DNA of 64,000 nt from Bacteroidales bacterium (GTDB taxonomy: Bacteria; Bacteroidota; Bacteroidia; Bacteroidales; JAADJA01): assembly GCA_021740645.1 (NCBI GenBank), contig JAIOZL010000023.1:1-64000 (forward strand). The letters are read 5' to 3'. The position numbers and the translations under genes were made by a program. The number at the start of each line of letters is the position of its first letter. Position 1 is the first letter of the stretch. The notes below the pieces were generated by a model. It saw nothing but the letters and a program-made list of their open reading frames with translations. It was not told the origin of the DNA and searched no databases. Below are positions 1 through 8,071 of this stretch, piece by piece.

Positions 1-126
1 AGATATTTTAATGAATTTTGTTATCGGATTAACCGCTCACAAAACAAAGAAACTATCTTTAATAATTTGATCAGAAGAATGGTTGCTGCCGACAATATTA
101 CGCATCAGCAATTAATAAGCAGCTAA
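1..126 (+). CDS. IS1595/ISXO2-like transposase, C-terminal end (partial)
   Basis: Frame 1 is open from the first base to a TAA at 124-126 and encodes about 41 residues. The stretch YFNEFCYRINRSQ followed by IFNNLIRRMV resembles the end of the DDE domain of IS1595/ISXO2-type transposases, where a Y-x-x-E-F-x-x-R-x-N-R motif precedes a short helix and the stop. The rest of the gene and the left end of the element lie outside the window. The next gene starts without its N-terminus only a few bases later, so the right boundary of the element probably lies around 127-135. Family assignment rests on this short tail only. No inverted-repeat partner can be seen here. Confidence 0.62.
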   Translation, partial: RYFNEFCYRINRSQNKETIFNNLIRRMVAADNITHQQLISS

Positions 127-166
127 ATGATGACCTCTACCTGTTGATATTGAATGCCATGGAGGA

Positions 167-3019
167 TTGCATATTTATGCCATACCCATTAAGGCAAACA
201 ATAATATAATAGGCTCGATTAATTTTGGTTATGGAAACCCTCCTACCGATGATAAAACACTTGCAGAAATTGCTGAAAAATATAAAGTATCATTGGATAA
301 ACTAAAAACGCTGACTGGAAACTATGAAACACGTCCGGCTTTTATTATTGATATTGCCAAACAAAAATTGGAATCTTCTGCAAGGTTAATCGGGGAAATT
401 GTGGAACGTAAAAAAGCAGAGGAAGCGCTTTCTCATTCTTATGATTTAATGAGCTACGTTATTGAACATAACAGAAGTGCAGTGGCCGTTCACGACAGGG
501 ACTTAAAATATATTTATGTCAGCCAGCGGTATTTAGAGGACTATAAAATAAAAGAAAAGGATATTATTGGGAAACATCATTATGAAGTTTTTCCTGATTT
601 ACCTCAGAAATGGAGGGATGTACATCAAAAAGTATTAAAAGGAGAAATACTGAGTGCAGAAGATGATGTTTATGAAAGAGAAGACGGCACAACTGAATGG
701 ACACGCTGGGAATGCCGGCCATGGTATGAGTCGGATGGTTCTATCGGAGGGATTATTGTTTATACCGAAGTCATAACAGAACGTAAGCAGGCAGAGATCG
801 AATTATTAAAAGCGAAGGAGGCTACGGATAAAACCAATGCAAACATAACGGCAATAATTGAGGGTACAAATAATAGTATGTGGGCTTTTGACACGAACTA
901 TAAAATATTATATATCAACAAAACATTTCATCAAGAATTTTTTCAATCATTTGGTGTCCTCCTGGAACCAGGAATGAGTTTAATTGAGGCTCTACCTGAA
1001 TTCCTTCGGCCTTTTTGGAAACCCAGGTACGACAGGGTACTTGCTAACGAGCAATTTTCAGTTGAGGATGCTGTTCCAACTGATATTGGTACCATTTATA
1101 TTGAAGTATTATTCAATCCAATTATTCAAAATGGGCAGGTTGTTGGTGGTTCTTGTTTTGGCACCAATATTACACCACGTAAACAGAATGAATTAGAAAT
1201 TATAAGAGCCAAAGAGAAAGCAGAAGAAAGCGAAGAAAAATTCAGGCTTTTGCACGAAAATGCAGGATTAGGAATAGGTTATTTAAGTCCTGGAGGAACC
1301 ATTATTTCTTTCAACACTATTGCAGCAAGGGATTTGAATGGAGTTCCCGAAGATTTCGTAGGCAAATCCCTCGCTGACCTTTTCCCGGAAGAACAATTCA
1401 ATACCTATCTTAAAAGAATTGAAAAAGCAATAAATACCGGTGAAATAATAAGTTACGAGGACTATGTCCCATTGCCCAATCAGGAAAAGTGGTTTTTAAG
1501 TACCTATACTACGATTGTCAATTCGAATAAGGAAGTTCTGGGCATTCAAATAATCTCGCAGGATATTACTCATCAAAAACAAGTAGAGACAGCTCTGATC
1601 GATTCTAACTTAATGATTGAAAGGATTATTAACAATATCCCTGCAAGAGTTTTCTGGAAAGATTTAAACCTCAATTACCTGGGGTGTAATCCAAGCTTTG
1701 CTAACGATGCTGGTTTTAGTGAACCTAAAGATGTAATTGGAAAAGATGACTATCAAATGGGATGGCGCTATCAGGCTGATTTATATCGAAAGGATGACCA
1801 GGAGGTAATTAAGTCAAAAATTCCAAAATTTAATATTGAAGAAGAGCAGACCACGCCAGATGGTAAGATCATTACTCTTTTAACGAGTAAAATACCGCTT
1901 TTAAATTCTGAGGATGATGTGGTAGGTGTTCTTGGAACTTATATAGATATTACTGATCGGAAAATGACAGAGGAAGAATTAAAAATTCAGAAAGAAAGAA
2001 CAGAAAAGTACCTTGATATTGTAGGTAATATCATCATTGCTTTGGATATAGATGGAAAAATAATACTGTTAAATAAAAAGGGATATCAAATTCTTGGATA
2101 TCCTGAAGGGGAATTATTTGGTAAAGATTGGTTTAAAACCTGTCTTCCCCCGGAGATAGTAAAAGATACAAAAGCATATTTTAAAAAACTCATTCAGGGA
2201 ACAGTTAATGAGATGGAAACCTTTGAAAATGAAATTATAAGGAAAGATGGTTCCAGAAGGCTTATAAAGTGGTTTAATTCTTTAGTTAAAAATGAATCAG
2301 GTGAAATTACTGGTTTACTAAGCTCAGGAGAGGACATAACTGATCAAAAAATGATGGAAGAAAAACTGCGAAAAAGTGAGGAAAATAATTTCATTACGAT
2401 GATTAGTTCCGAAGAAAAGGAGCGTGAACGATATGCCAAGGAACTCCATGATGGATTAGGGCCAATTCTTACTACCTGTATGATCTATTTACATACCATC
2501 CTGGAAGAAGAAAACCAGGATAAAAAGCAAGAATATATCAGGAGGACCTATGCCTTACTGGAGGATGCCATACAGAGCATTAGGGAGATATCCAATAATT
2601 TAAGCCCTGACATATTAAAGAAATATGGCATCGTTCAGGCGGTGAGGTCATTTGTGGAGAAGCTAAAAGATATTTCTGACTTAAAATTTGAAATTCGCTC
2701 TAATTTTAAACAAAACCTCCCTGATATTATCTCATTTACCCTCTACCGGTCAATTATTGAATTGATTAATAATTCGATTAAACATGCCAATGCAAATAAA
2801 ATCAGCATCTCATTTAAGCATAATTTGGAAATACTGAAGGTTTGCATTTCCGATGATGGCCGAGGATTTGATTTATCAACAATTAAAAATAGTGAAACGG
2901 GATTTGGGCTAATGAACATTGAGAGTCGGATACAGAAGATCGGGGGGGAATATTTATACAATTCTATACCGGGAAAAGGAACAAAGGCAGAAATCACTAT
3001 TCAAACCAGCAAAACATGA
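167..3019 (+). CDS. PocR-like/multi-PAS sensor histidine kinase (NarX-type), N-terminally truncated
   Basis: A 950-residue sensor kinase. The frame is open from 134, after a TGA at 131-133. The first codons (134-166) already encode domain sequence (PVDIECHGGL) typical of the inside of a PocR-like sensory domain (IPIKANNNIIGSINFGYGNPP), so the native N-terminus is missing. The only start options are poor, such as TTG at 167. Five PAS domains follow (about residues 90-206, 227-341, 358-472, 482-600, 612-730). A HisKA_3 dimerisation domain comes next, with phospho-acceptor H761 in KELHDGLGP, then an HATPase domain (N-box near E865-N869, G-boxes DDGRGFD and GFGLMNIESR). No transmembrane segment is visible, so it is probably cytosolic. 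It overlaps the next response regulator gene by 4 bp, so the two form a two-component pair. Whether this remnant is expressed is unknown. Confidence 0.85.
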   Translation: MHIYAIPIKANNNIIGSINFGYGNPPTDDKTLAEIAEKYKVSLDKLKTLTGNYETRPAFIIDIAKQKLESSARLIGEIVERKKAEEALSHSYDLMSYVIEHNRSAVAVHDRDLKYIYVSQRYLEDYKIKEKDIIGKHHYEVFPDLPQKWRDVHQKVLKGEILSAEDDVYEREDGTTEWTRWECRPWYESDGSIGGIIVYTEVITERKQAEIELLKAKEATDKTNANITAIIEGTNNSMWAFDTNYKILYINKTFHQEFFQSFGVLLEPGMSLIEALPEFLRPFWKPRYDRVLANEQFSVEDAVPTDIGTIYIEVLFNPIIQNGQVVGGSCFGTNITPRKQNELEIIRAKEKAEESEEKFRLLHENAGLGIGYLSPGGTIISFNTIAARDLNGVPEDFVGKSLADLFPEEQFNTYLKRIEKAINTGEIISYEDYVPLPNQEKWFLSTYTTIVNSNKEVLGIQIISQDITHQKQVETALIDSNLMIERIINNIPARVFWKDLNLNYLGCNPSFANDAGFSEPKDVIGKDDYQMGWRYQADLYRKDDQEVIKSKIPKFNIEEEQTTPDGKIITLLTSKIPLLNSEDDVVGVLGTYIDITDRKMTEEELKIQKERTEKYLDIVGNIIIALDIDGKIILLNKKGYQILGYPEGELFGKDWFKTCLPPEIVKDTKAYFKKLIQGTVNEMETFENEIIRKDGSRRLIKWFNSLVKNESGEITGLLSSGEDITDQKMMEEKLRKSEENNFITMISSEEKERERYAKELHDGLGPILTTCMIYLHTILEEENQDKKQEYIRRTYALLEDAIQSIREISNNLSPDILKKYGIVQAVRSFVEKLKDISDLKFEIRSNFKQNLPDIISFTLYRSIIELINNSIKHANANKISISFKHNLEILKVCISDDGRGFDLSTIKNSETGFGLMNIESRIQKIGGEYLYNSIPGKGTKAEITIQTSKT

Positions 3020-3666
3020 TCAGGATTATTATTATAGAAGATTTACCCATTGTACTTGAGGGACTTAAACTTTTACTCAATAAGGTAAAAGATTTTGAAA
3101 TTATCGGGGAATATTCAAATGGGAAGGAGTTTATTGATAATATCAAGTCGATTAAAGCAGATATTATTTTAACGGATATTGATATGCCCGTTATGGATGG
3201 TATCACTGCCACTAAAATTGCACTGAGTCTTAATCCACATTTAAATATAATTGCTTTGTCGATGTACAACGACCGCAAATATTATTATGAGATGATAACT
3301 GCCGGGGCAAAAGGCTTCATCCTGAAGCAAGCACCTTCCCGGGACCTCGAAAAGGCCATAAGGGATGTGTATACCGGCGGAAATTATTTTTCAAAAGAAC
3401 TCCTTCAGTCAGTAATTATTGAAATGCGGGAAATAGAACAGGAAATTATACAAGAGAAAAAAAACTTATTGAACTTAAGCGAAAGGGAATTAGAAATTCT
3501 TAACCTAATATGCAAGGGATATACCAATAAGGAACTCGCTGAAAAATTATTTGTAAGCCTTAGAACCATTGAATCTTCTAAATCAAGGTTGATGGAGAAA
3601 ACCAACACGCGAAATAATGCAGGTTTAATAATCTGGGCGATTAAAAACAAAATCGTGACTGTCTGA
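3016..3666 (+). CDS. NarL/FixJ-family response regulator
   Basis: A 216-residue response regulator whose ATG overlaps the kinase stop (ATGA), so it is translationally coupled to that kinase. The receiver domain covers about residues 1-120, with the acidic pair E8/D9, phospho-acceptor D54 (TDIDMPVMDG), S82 and K104. A LuxR-type helix-turn-helix follows at about 150-210 (LSERELEILNLICKGYTNKE, then VSLRTIESSKSRLM). Domain order and length are normal for the NarL family. It should act as a DNA-binding transcription factor controlled by the upstream kinase. Its targets are unknown. The palindrome just downstream (3712-3727) is a candidate operator. Confidence 0.92.
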   Translation: MIRIIIIEDLPIVLEGLKLLLNKVKDFEIIGEYSNGKEFIDNIKSIKADIILTDIDMPVMDGITATKIALSLNPHLNIIALSMYNDRKYYYEMITAGAKGFILKQAPSRDLEKAIRDVYTGGNYFSKELLQSVIIEMREIEQEIIQEKKNLLNLSERELEILNLICKGYTNKELAEKLFVSLRTIESSKSRLMEKTNTRNNAGLIIWAIKNKIVTV

Positions 3667-3711
3667 ATAAGTTAAGTTTCTTTTCTTTTAAAACTACATC
3701 ATCTGCATCAA

Positions 3712-3727
3712 ATGTGGTTTACCACAT
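3712..3727. promoter_or_regulatory. 16-bp palindrome, candidate operator
   Basis: ATGTGGT-TT-ACCACAT is a perfect 7-bp inverted repeat around a 2-bp centre, in the gap between the LuxR-type regulator and the receiver-only protein. It lies about 70 bp upstream of a TAnnTTTG element. The symmetry suits a dimeric helix-turn-helix regulator such as the NarL-like protein just upstream. That link is inference. Confidence 0.4.
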
Positions 3728-3794
3728 ACAAAAAGCAGGGTTTTCCACCTGAATTTCTGATGTTAACCTAACGCACTTTTAGCTATTCTATGCG

Positions 3795-3802
3795 TAAATT
3801 TG
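3795..3802 (+). promoter_or_regulatory. Bacteroidota -7 promoter element (TAAATTTG)
   Basis: Exact match to the TAnnTTTG consensus, 13 bp before the ATG of the receiver-only protein at 3816. No clear -33 TTG is seen. It implies a separate, very short-leader transcript for that gene. Confidence 0.5.
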
Positions 3803-3815
3803 GGAAAATTATTTT

Positions 3816-4217
3816 ATGGAAAAACAAATTAACGTAATCATTGCTGACGATAGCCCTGCCGCCATTGAAGGAATAATAGTGATGCTTTCAAGAAAAAAGA
3901 AATTCAGGATTATTGATACCTGTAGAAATGGAAAGGAATTAGTTACGAATACAAACCTGTCTGAAGCTGATCTTTTGTTAATTGATATCGACATGCCCAT
4001 ACTAAATGGTTTAGAAGCCGCTTTACAAATTAAAAAAAATCATCCCGATTTACCCATGATCGCTATTTCGATGCATGTAGAATGGGAATATATAGAAGAT
4101 TTTATTTTCGCAGGGTACAAAGGATTCATTCCCAAACCACAGATACCCTTGATGCTTTTCGGCACCATCGATATGGTTTTAGAGGGGAAAGAAGTATTTC
4201 CTGATCGCAAAACATAA
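3816..4217 (+). CDS. Single-domain response regulator (receiver only)
   Basis: A 133-residue protein consisting of one receiver domain: acidic pair D11/D12, phospho-acceptor D57 (LIDIDMPILNG), S85 and K107 (FIPKPQ). It ends shortly after the receiver fold, with no room for an output domain. Its receiver resembles that of the neighbouring NarL-type regulator, so it may have arisen from a full regulator by loss of the LuxR domain. It probably works as a phosphate sink, a competitor for the neighbouring kinase, or through protein contact. It has its own -7 element and sits 149 bp from the two-component pair. Confidence 0.85.
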   Translation: MEKQINVIIADDSPAAIEGIIVMLSRKKKFRIIDTCRNGKELVTNTNLSEADLLLIDIDMPILNGLEAALQIKKNHPDLPMIAISMHVEWEYIEDFIFAGYKGFIPKPQIPLMLFGTIDMVLEGKEVFPDRKT

Positions 4218-4704
4218 TTATACCTTATAAACCCAATTGAAAGCGCAGGTAATTTCTCCTATAAATATTTTAATCTAATGAGTTTTATTTTAGCAATCCG
4301 TCCACTAAGGCTTCACAGCAACCTGAACATTATTACTTATTTTGATTAAGCTTAATACAGGCATTATGGTTGTGGGTGCAGGATTAATAATGGACTTTTG
4401 GTTTATAGTAAATCCACCATCCAATTTATAGGAAAAGGAAAATTCTTATCGCATAGCAAATTGATATGTAATTACACTATACCATGAATGTTAGATCGAA
4501 AATAACTATTATTGTCATGTAACGTATATTCAACTATATAGTAATATTAATCTGTAATACTCTCAAGCCCAATGAAAGCATTCCATATATTACTGTCAAG
4601 ATGGGGAAAACTTCTACCGCTTGATCAATATGAACATAATAATATAGTTTATATCACCGGGAAGGTATTAATTGTAAAATCCAAATTCTGAAAGATAATT
4701 TAGT
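4218..4704. other. Intergenic region, no recognised feature
   Basis: Nearly 490 bp of AT-rich sequence between the receiver-only gene and the next secreted protein. No convincing ORF, RNA gene, strong hairpin terminator or repeat was recognised in it. Part of it must carry the promoter for the gene at 4705. Confidence 0.4.
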
Positions 4705-7269
4705 ATGGTGTTAATCTGGAAAATAAAAACGGTGTCATGGTCTTTCCTTTTGCTTTTTTTGTTATTGATTGGGACAAAAGTAAATTATGGACAGGTAAAT
4801 GAAGACACCGGGCAGATCTTGATTGAGATTTCAAATATTATTTCTTCAATACCAGGGCACTATGGAGATGACTACATGGATCCTGAGGAATCAGATCTGA
4901 ATTCCTGGGAAAATATGATGAATGAAATATTTATGGGTAACTACTCAAACGCCGGCTTAATAGCAAGTGTAGTGGGATATGATATTGTTCATTTTACTGA
5001 TACTTCTGAAATATTACATAAATCCTATTATGTAATAAAAAACAACGGCAGCAATTACTGGGGAACGTATGTGTACAACCCAAACTATTGCAGGCCATTG
5101 GTTATTCAGGTCCCCCATTCGAAAAAAGAATTTAATACCGGGAAAGAAGGAATTCATGTCTTTAAAAGAACAGAAGCCATGTTTTATTGTTTGAGTGGAA
5201 CCAGCAGATGCAATCAATCATCCTACTCAAATTGTGACGGTAAAACTTCCATTTGTTCGGACAGTTCTGAAAACTACCGGATATCTGACATGTCACATAG
5301 TGTAGCATCCATCTTTCAAAAAACTACTGATATTTTACTAAATAAATTTACTAACACCTATTTTGTGCAACTACATGGTTTTTCAAAATTAGCTTCCGAC
5401 CCATATGTCATTCTCAGTAATGGAACAACAGAAACACCTGATTTAGATTATTTACCCATTTTGAAAAGTAACTTATTAATTGAGGATACCTCACTCTCAT
5501 GTAAAATTGCTCATATTGATTTAGAGTGGACTAGACTCAGAGGTTTTACCATTACCCAGGGCAGATTAATTAATTCCAGTCCAGATCCCTGTTTTGCCTA
5601 TGCCACCTCAACAAATGGAAGGTTTATTAATATTGAACAGGAAAAAACAAAACTCAGGAATGACATAACCGGATGGGATAAAATGGCCAATGCCCTGAGC
5701 AATACTTTTGTTTGTTATCCCTTTGTTTGGAATGGATCATTGGATACAGACTGGAATAATGCAGCCAACTGGAGAGAAATTGCTGTTCCAAATTCATCAG
5801 AGAATGTCACTATTGCAAATGGAATATACGATCCTGTGATTAATAACCCGCCTGAATCACCTGTTATATGCAATAATTTGGAAATTCAGAGTGCAGCCGC
5901 TCTTCATATCAATCCCGGTAAAGCCCTAACTGTTTCCGGTACACTTGCTAATTTTGGATCAGTTAATATTAACTCCAATGGTGAAGGAACAGGTTCTCTG
6001 ATACATTCCAATGGTAATGTAAACGCTACAGTTGAATGTTATCTTACCGAAAATAAATGGCATTACATCTCAGCTCCTGTTGATAACCCAAAAGCAGAGG
6101 TTTTTCTAGGTATGTATATGATTAGATGGGACGAACCTACAGGCCAGTGGAATGAAATAACTAATCCCAATTATTTAATGAGTACCGACATGGAAGGTTT
6201 TGCAATATGGAATTGGGATATAAGCACATTAACATTTTCCGGTAACTTGAATACTGGTGTTAAGTCATTTAATACTTCTAATAGTTTCGGAGCTCTGCAC
6301 GACAATAAGGGATTTAATTTTTGTGGTAACCCTTATCCTTCCTCTCTTAATTGGAACGTTGATGAAGGAAACGGATGGATAAGGACAGAAGGAAATACCG
6401 ACCTCTCACTTTACATTTGGAACCAGGAGGCAGGAAATTATGGTGTTTATCTAAAGGATAACCCTACCGGCACCAATAGTGTAGACAGCATTATCCCTCC
6501 TCACCAGGGTTTCTTTATCCATTGTTCTGCCGAAACAGGATATATCAGGGTGGATAATGGAGCAAGATTACATTTTTCAAAGGATATTTTAAAAAAAGCT
6601 GTTGATTTTGATGGGCCAATGCTAAAACTCAGGGTGGAGGGAAATAACTATGCTGATGAGATATTGTTATCAATTAACCCTCTATCCAGTGCTCATAACG
6701 ACAAAGTTTACGATGCTTTAAAGCTCGGAGGGGATGAAGAAGCACCCCAATTATACTCCCTTTCAAAAGACAGCGAATCCTTATCTATTAATGCATTTCC
6801 TGAGACGGAGGAATATAATATTATTCCTATCGGCCTGGAAGTTGGTAAGGCGGATATATATGTTCTATCTGTAAATGAAATTTACGGATTTGATCATGGT
6901 AATAATATTTATCTGGAGGATATAAAATCCGGAATATATACAAAAGTAGAATCTAACAGTTCATATAGCTTTCTTGCTGATCCAAAGGATAATCCCGTCA
7001 GGTTTATGCTTCATTTGAATGGCAAAATAAATGCGTCGGAATGTTCTGATAAGTTGATCAACATTTTCACGATCAATAAAGCTATTTATGTCGAAACTCC
7101 TGTAAACACCGCAGGAAATATTTTTATTTATAATATAATAGGTCAAAGGATTGCATCTGCTCCATTAACAACATCTATTACGGAAATTTCGGTTGCTGGC
7201 GGCGAATTTTACACAGTCCGGGTAATTAGCAATATCGGCATGCAGACTAAAAAAATATTTGTAAGGTAA
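4705..7269 (+). CDS. Secreted T9SS cargo protein with possible Zn-hydrolase-like N-terminal region
   Basis: An 854-residue secreted protein. It begins with a signal peptide (hydrophobic FLLLFLLLIG stretch, cleavage near YGQ at about residue 30). The region at about 100-330 contains VPHSKKEFNTGKEG and, later, VQLHGF. These His-containing motifs are reminiscent of N-formylglutamate amidohydrolase or poly-glutamate hydrolase folds, but I cannot assign the family firmly. The middle part (about 340-620) looks like the beta-rich modules common in Bacteroidota surface proteins (WNGSLDTDWNNAANW, then GNPYPSSLNW). The last ~75 residues form a type A T9SS sorting tail (IFIYNIIGQRI and a final KKIFVR). 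It is probably exported to the cell surface or medium by T9SS. The substrate is unknown. Confidence 0.7.
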   Translation: MVLIWKIKTVSWSFLLLFLLLIGTKVNYGQVNEDTGQILIEISNIISSIPGHYGDDYMDPEESDLNSWENMMNEIFMGNYSNAGLIASVVGYDIVHFTDTSEILHKSYYVIKNNGSNYWGTYVYNPNYCRPLVIQVPHSKKEFNTGKEGIHVFKRTEAMFYCLSGTSRCNQSSYSNCDGKTSICSDSSENYRISDMSHSVASIFQKTTDILLNKFTNTYFVQLHGFSKLASDPYVILSNGTTETPDLDYLPILKSNLLIEDTSLSCKIAHIDLEWTRLRGFTITQGRLINSSPDPCFAYATSTNGRFINIEQEKTKLRNDITGWDKMANALSNTFVCYPFVWNGSLDTDWNNAANWREIAVPNSSENVTIANGIYDPVINNPPESPVICNNLEIQSAAALHINPGKALTVSGTLANFGSVNINSNGEGTGSLIHSNGNVNATVECYLTENKWHYISAPVDNPKAEVFLGMYMIRWDEPTGQWNEITNPNYLMSTDMEGFAIWNWDISTLTFSGNLNTGVKSFNTSNSFGALHDNKGFNFCGNPYPSSLNWNVDEGNGWIRTEGNTDLSLYIWNQEAGNYGVYLKDNPTGTNSVDSIIPPHQGFFIHCSAETGYIRVDNGARLHFSKDILKKAVDFDGPMLKLRVEGNNYADEILLSINPLSSAHNDKVYDALKLGGDEEAPQLYSLSKDSESLSINAFPETEEYNIIPIGLEVGKADIYVLSVNEIYGFDHGNNIYLEDIKSGIYTKVESNSSYSFLADPKDNPVRFMLHLNGKINASECSDKLINIFTINKAIYVETPVNTAGNIFIYNIIGQRIASAPLTTSITEISVAGGEFYTVRVISNIGMQTKKIFVR

Positions 7270-7337
7270 CGAATTCAAATTTAGCGACCCGTATTTTTCA
7301 AACGACAAATTTTTAGTCTTAAATAATTGTCTTCTTG

Positions 7338-7410
7338 TGATCCCGGGAGGACTCGAACCCCCAGCCCAAGAACCGGAATCTTGAATTTTATCCAGTTAAA
7401 CTACGGGACC
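7338..7410 (-). tRNA. tRNA-Arg (anticodon CCG)
   Basis: Read on the minus strand the 73 bases fold as a cloverleaf. The acceptor pairs GGTCCCG with CGGGATC (one G-U), the D-stem is GTTT/AAAT, the anticodon stem is CAAGA/TCTTG with loop TTCCGGT, and the T-arm is GGGGG-TTCGAGT-CCTCC. The variable loop has 4 bases. The anticodon is CCG, giving arginine (codon CGG). The 3' CCA is not encoded. Confidence 0.9.
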
Positions 7411-7412
7411 AG

Positions 7413-7455
7413 TTTTGATTTACGAATGACGAAGTTCGAAGTACGAAATTTCAGC
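7413..7455. repeat. Intergenic ACGAA-type short repeat
   Basis: The stretch after the tRNA contains iterated ACGAA/TTCGAA units (TTACGAATGACGAAG, TTCGAAGTACGAAATTTC). Repeats of this kind occur between Bacteroidota genes. Here it flanks the 5' side of the tRNA gene. No function can be read from it. Confidence 0.4.
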
Positions 7456-7618
7456 AAATCAAATATTGTGGCAAAGTTATAAACTTTAAAGTTTATTCAA
7501 TTTAATTTTTTAAAGGATTTTTATAATAATAACAGGTTTCTTATCTCCTTCTCCCGGCAAAAGATAACCCTGTGAAAAAATTACCGTATAGGTTGTAAAC
7601 TCAAATATTCGAATTTCA

Positions 7619-8071
7619 ATGGATTTAATTTGTCCCATTTCACAAAACAGGGTAAATGAAAAAGTTGTTCGGATGAATGCTTTTTTCGTTCTTATTTGCC
7701 TGATGTTGATTCTCCTCCTGAATATTTTCTGGTTGATTTATTTCCTGGTTATTGACTTCGGTATTAAATCTTTTTACAGTTTAGGAAGAAGCCCGGTATC
7801 ACAGTTAAGTAAAAATTTAGTGAACTTTTTCAAAATAAAACCAAAACTCATTAATGCCGGCCCCAAATTGTTCGCAGCAAGAACAGGATTGTTAATTTGC
7901 TCCTCTTCGGCTGTATTGGTGCTTATTAATGCTTATACTTCTGCAATATTACTGTTATCCCTTTTAGCAGTATTCGTAAGTCTGGAGTGTTTTATAGGTT
8001 TTTGCACGGCGTGCTACATTATAAGCTTTATTTCATATCTGCACAAACAATTTATCAAACCTACTTCTTAA
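7619..8071 (+). CDS. DUF4395-like integral membrane protein
   Basis: A 150-residue protein that starts with the motif MDLICPISQNRVNEKVVRMN, typical of DUF4395 proteins (C-P-x-S followed by N/E and R-x-N-A). It has four likely membrane helices: about residues 20-45, 45-60, 85-110 and 108-130. Some family members are thought to work with thiol/redox proteins; that is family context only. The 3' end overlaps the convergent T9SS cargo gene by 11 bp. No partner gene is adjacent. Confidence 0.7.
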   Translation: MDLICPISQNRVNEKVVRMNAFFVLICLMLILLLNIFWLIYFLVIDFGIKSFYSLGRSPVSQLSKNLVNFFKIKPKLINAGPKLFAARTGLLICSSSAVLVLINAYTSAILLLSLLAVFVSLECFIGFCTACYIISFISYLHKQFIKPTS

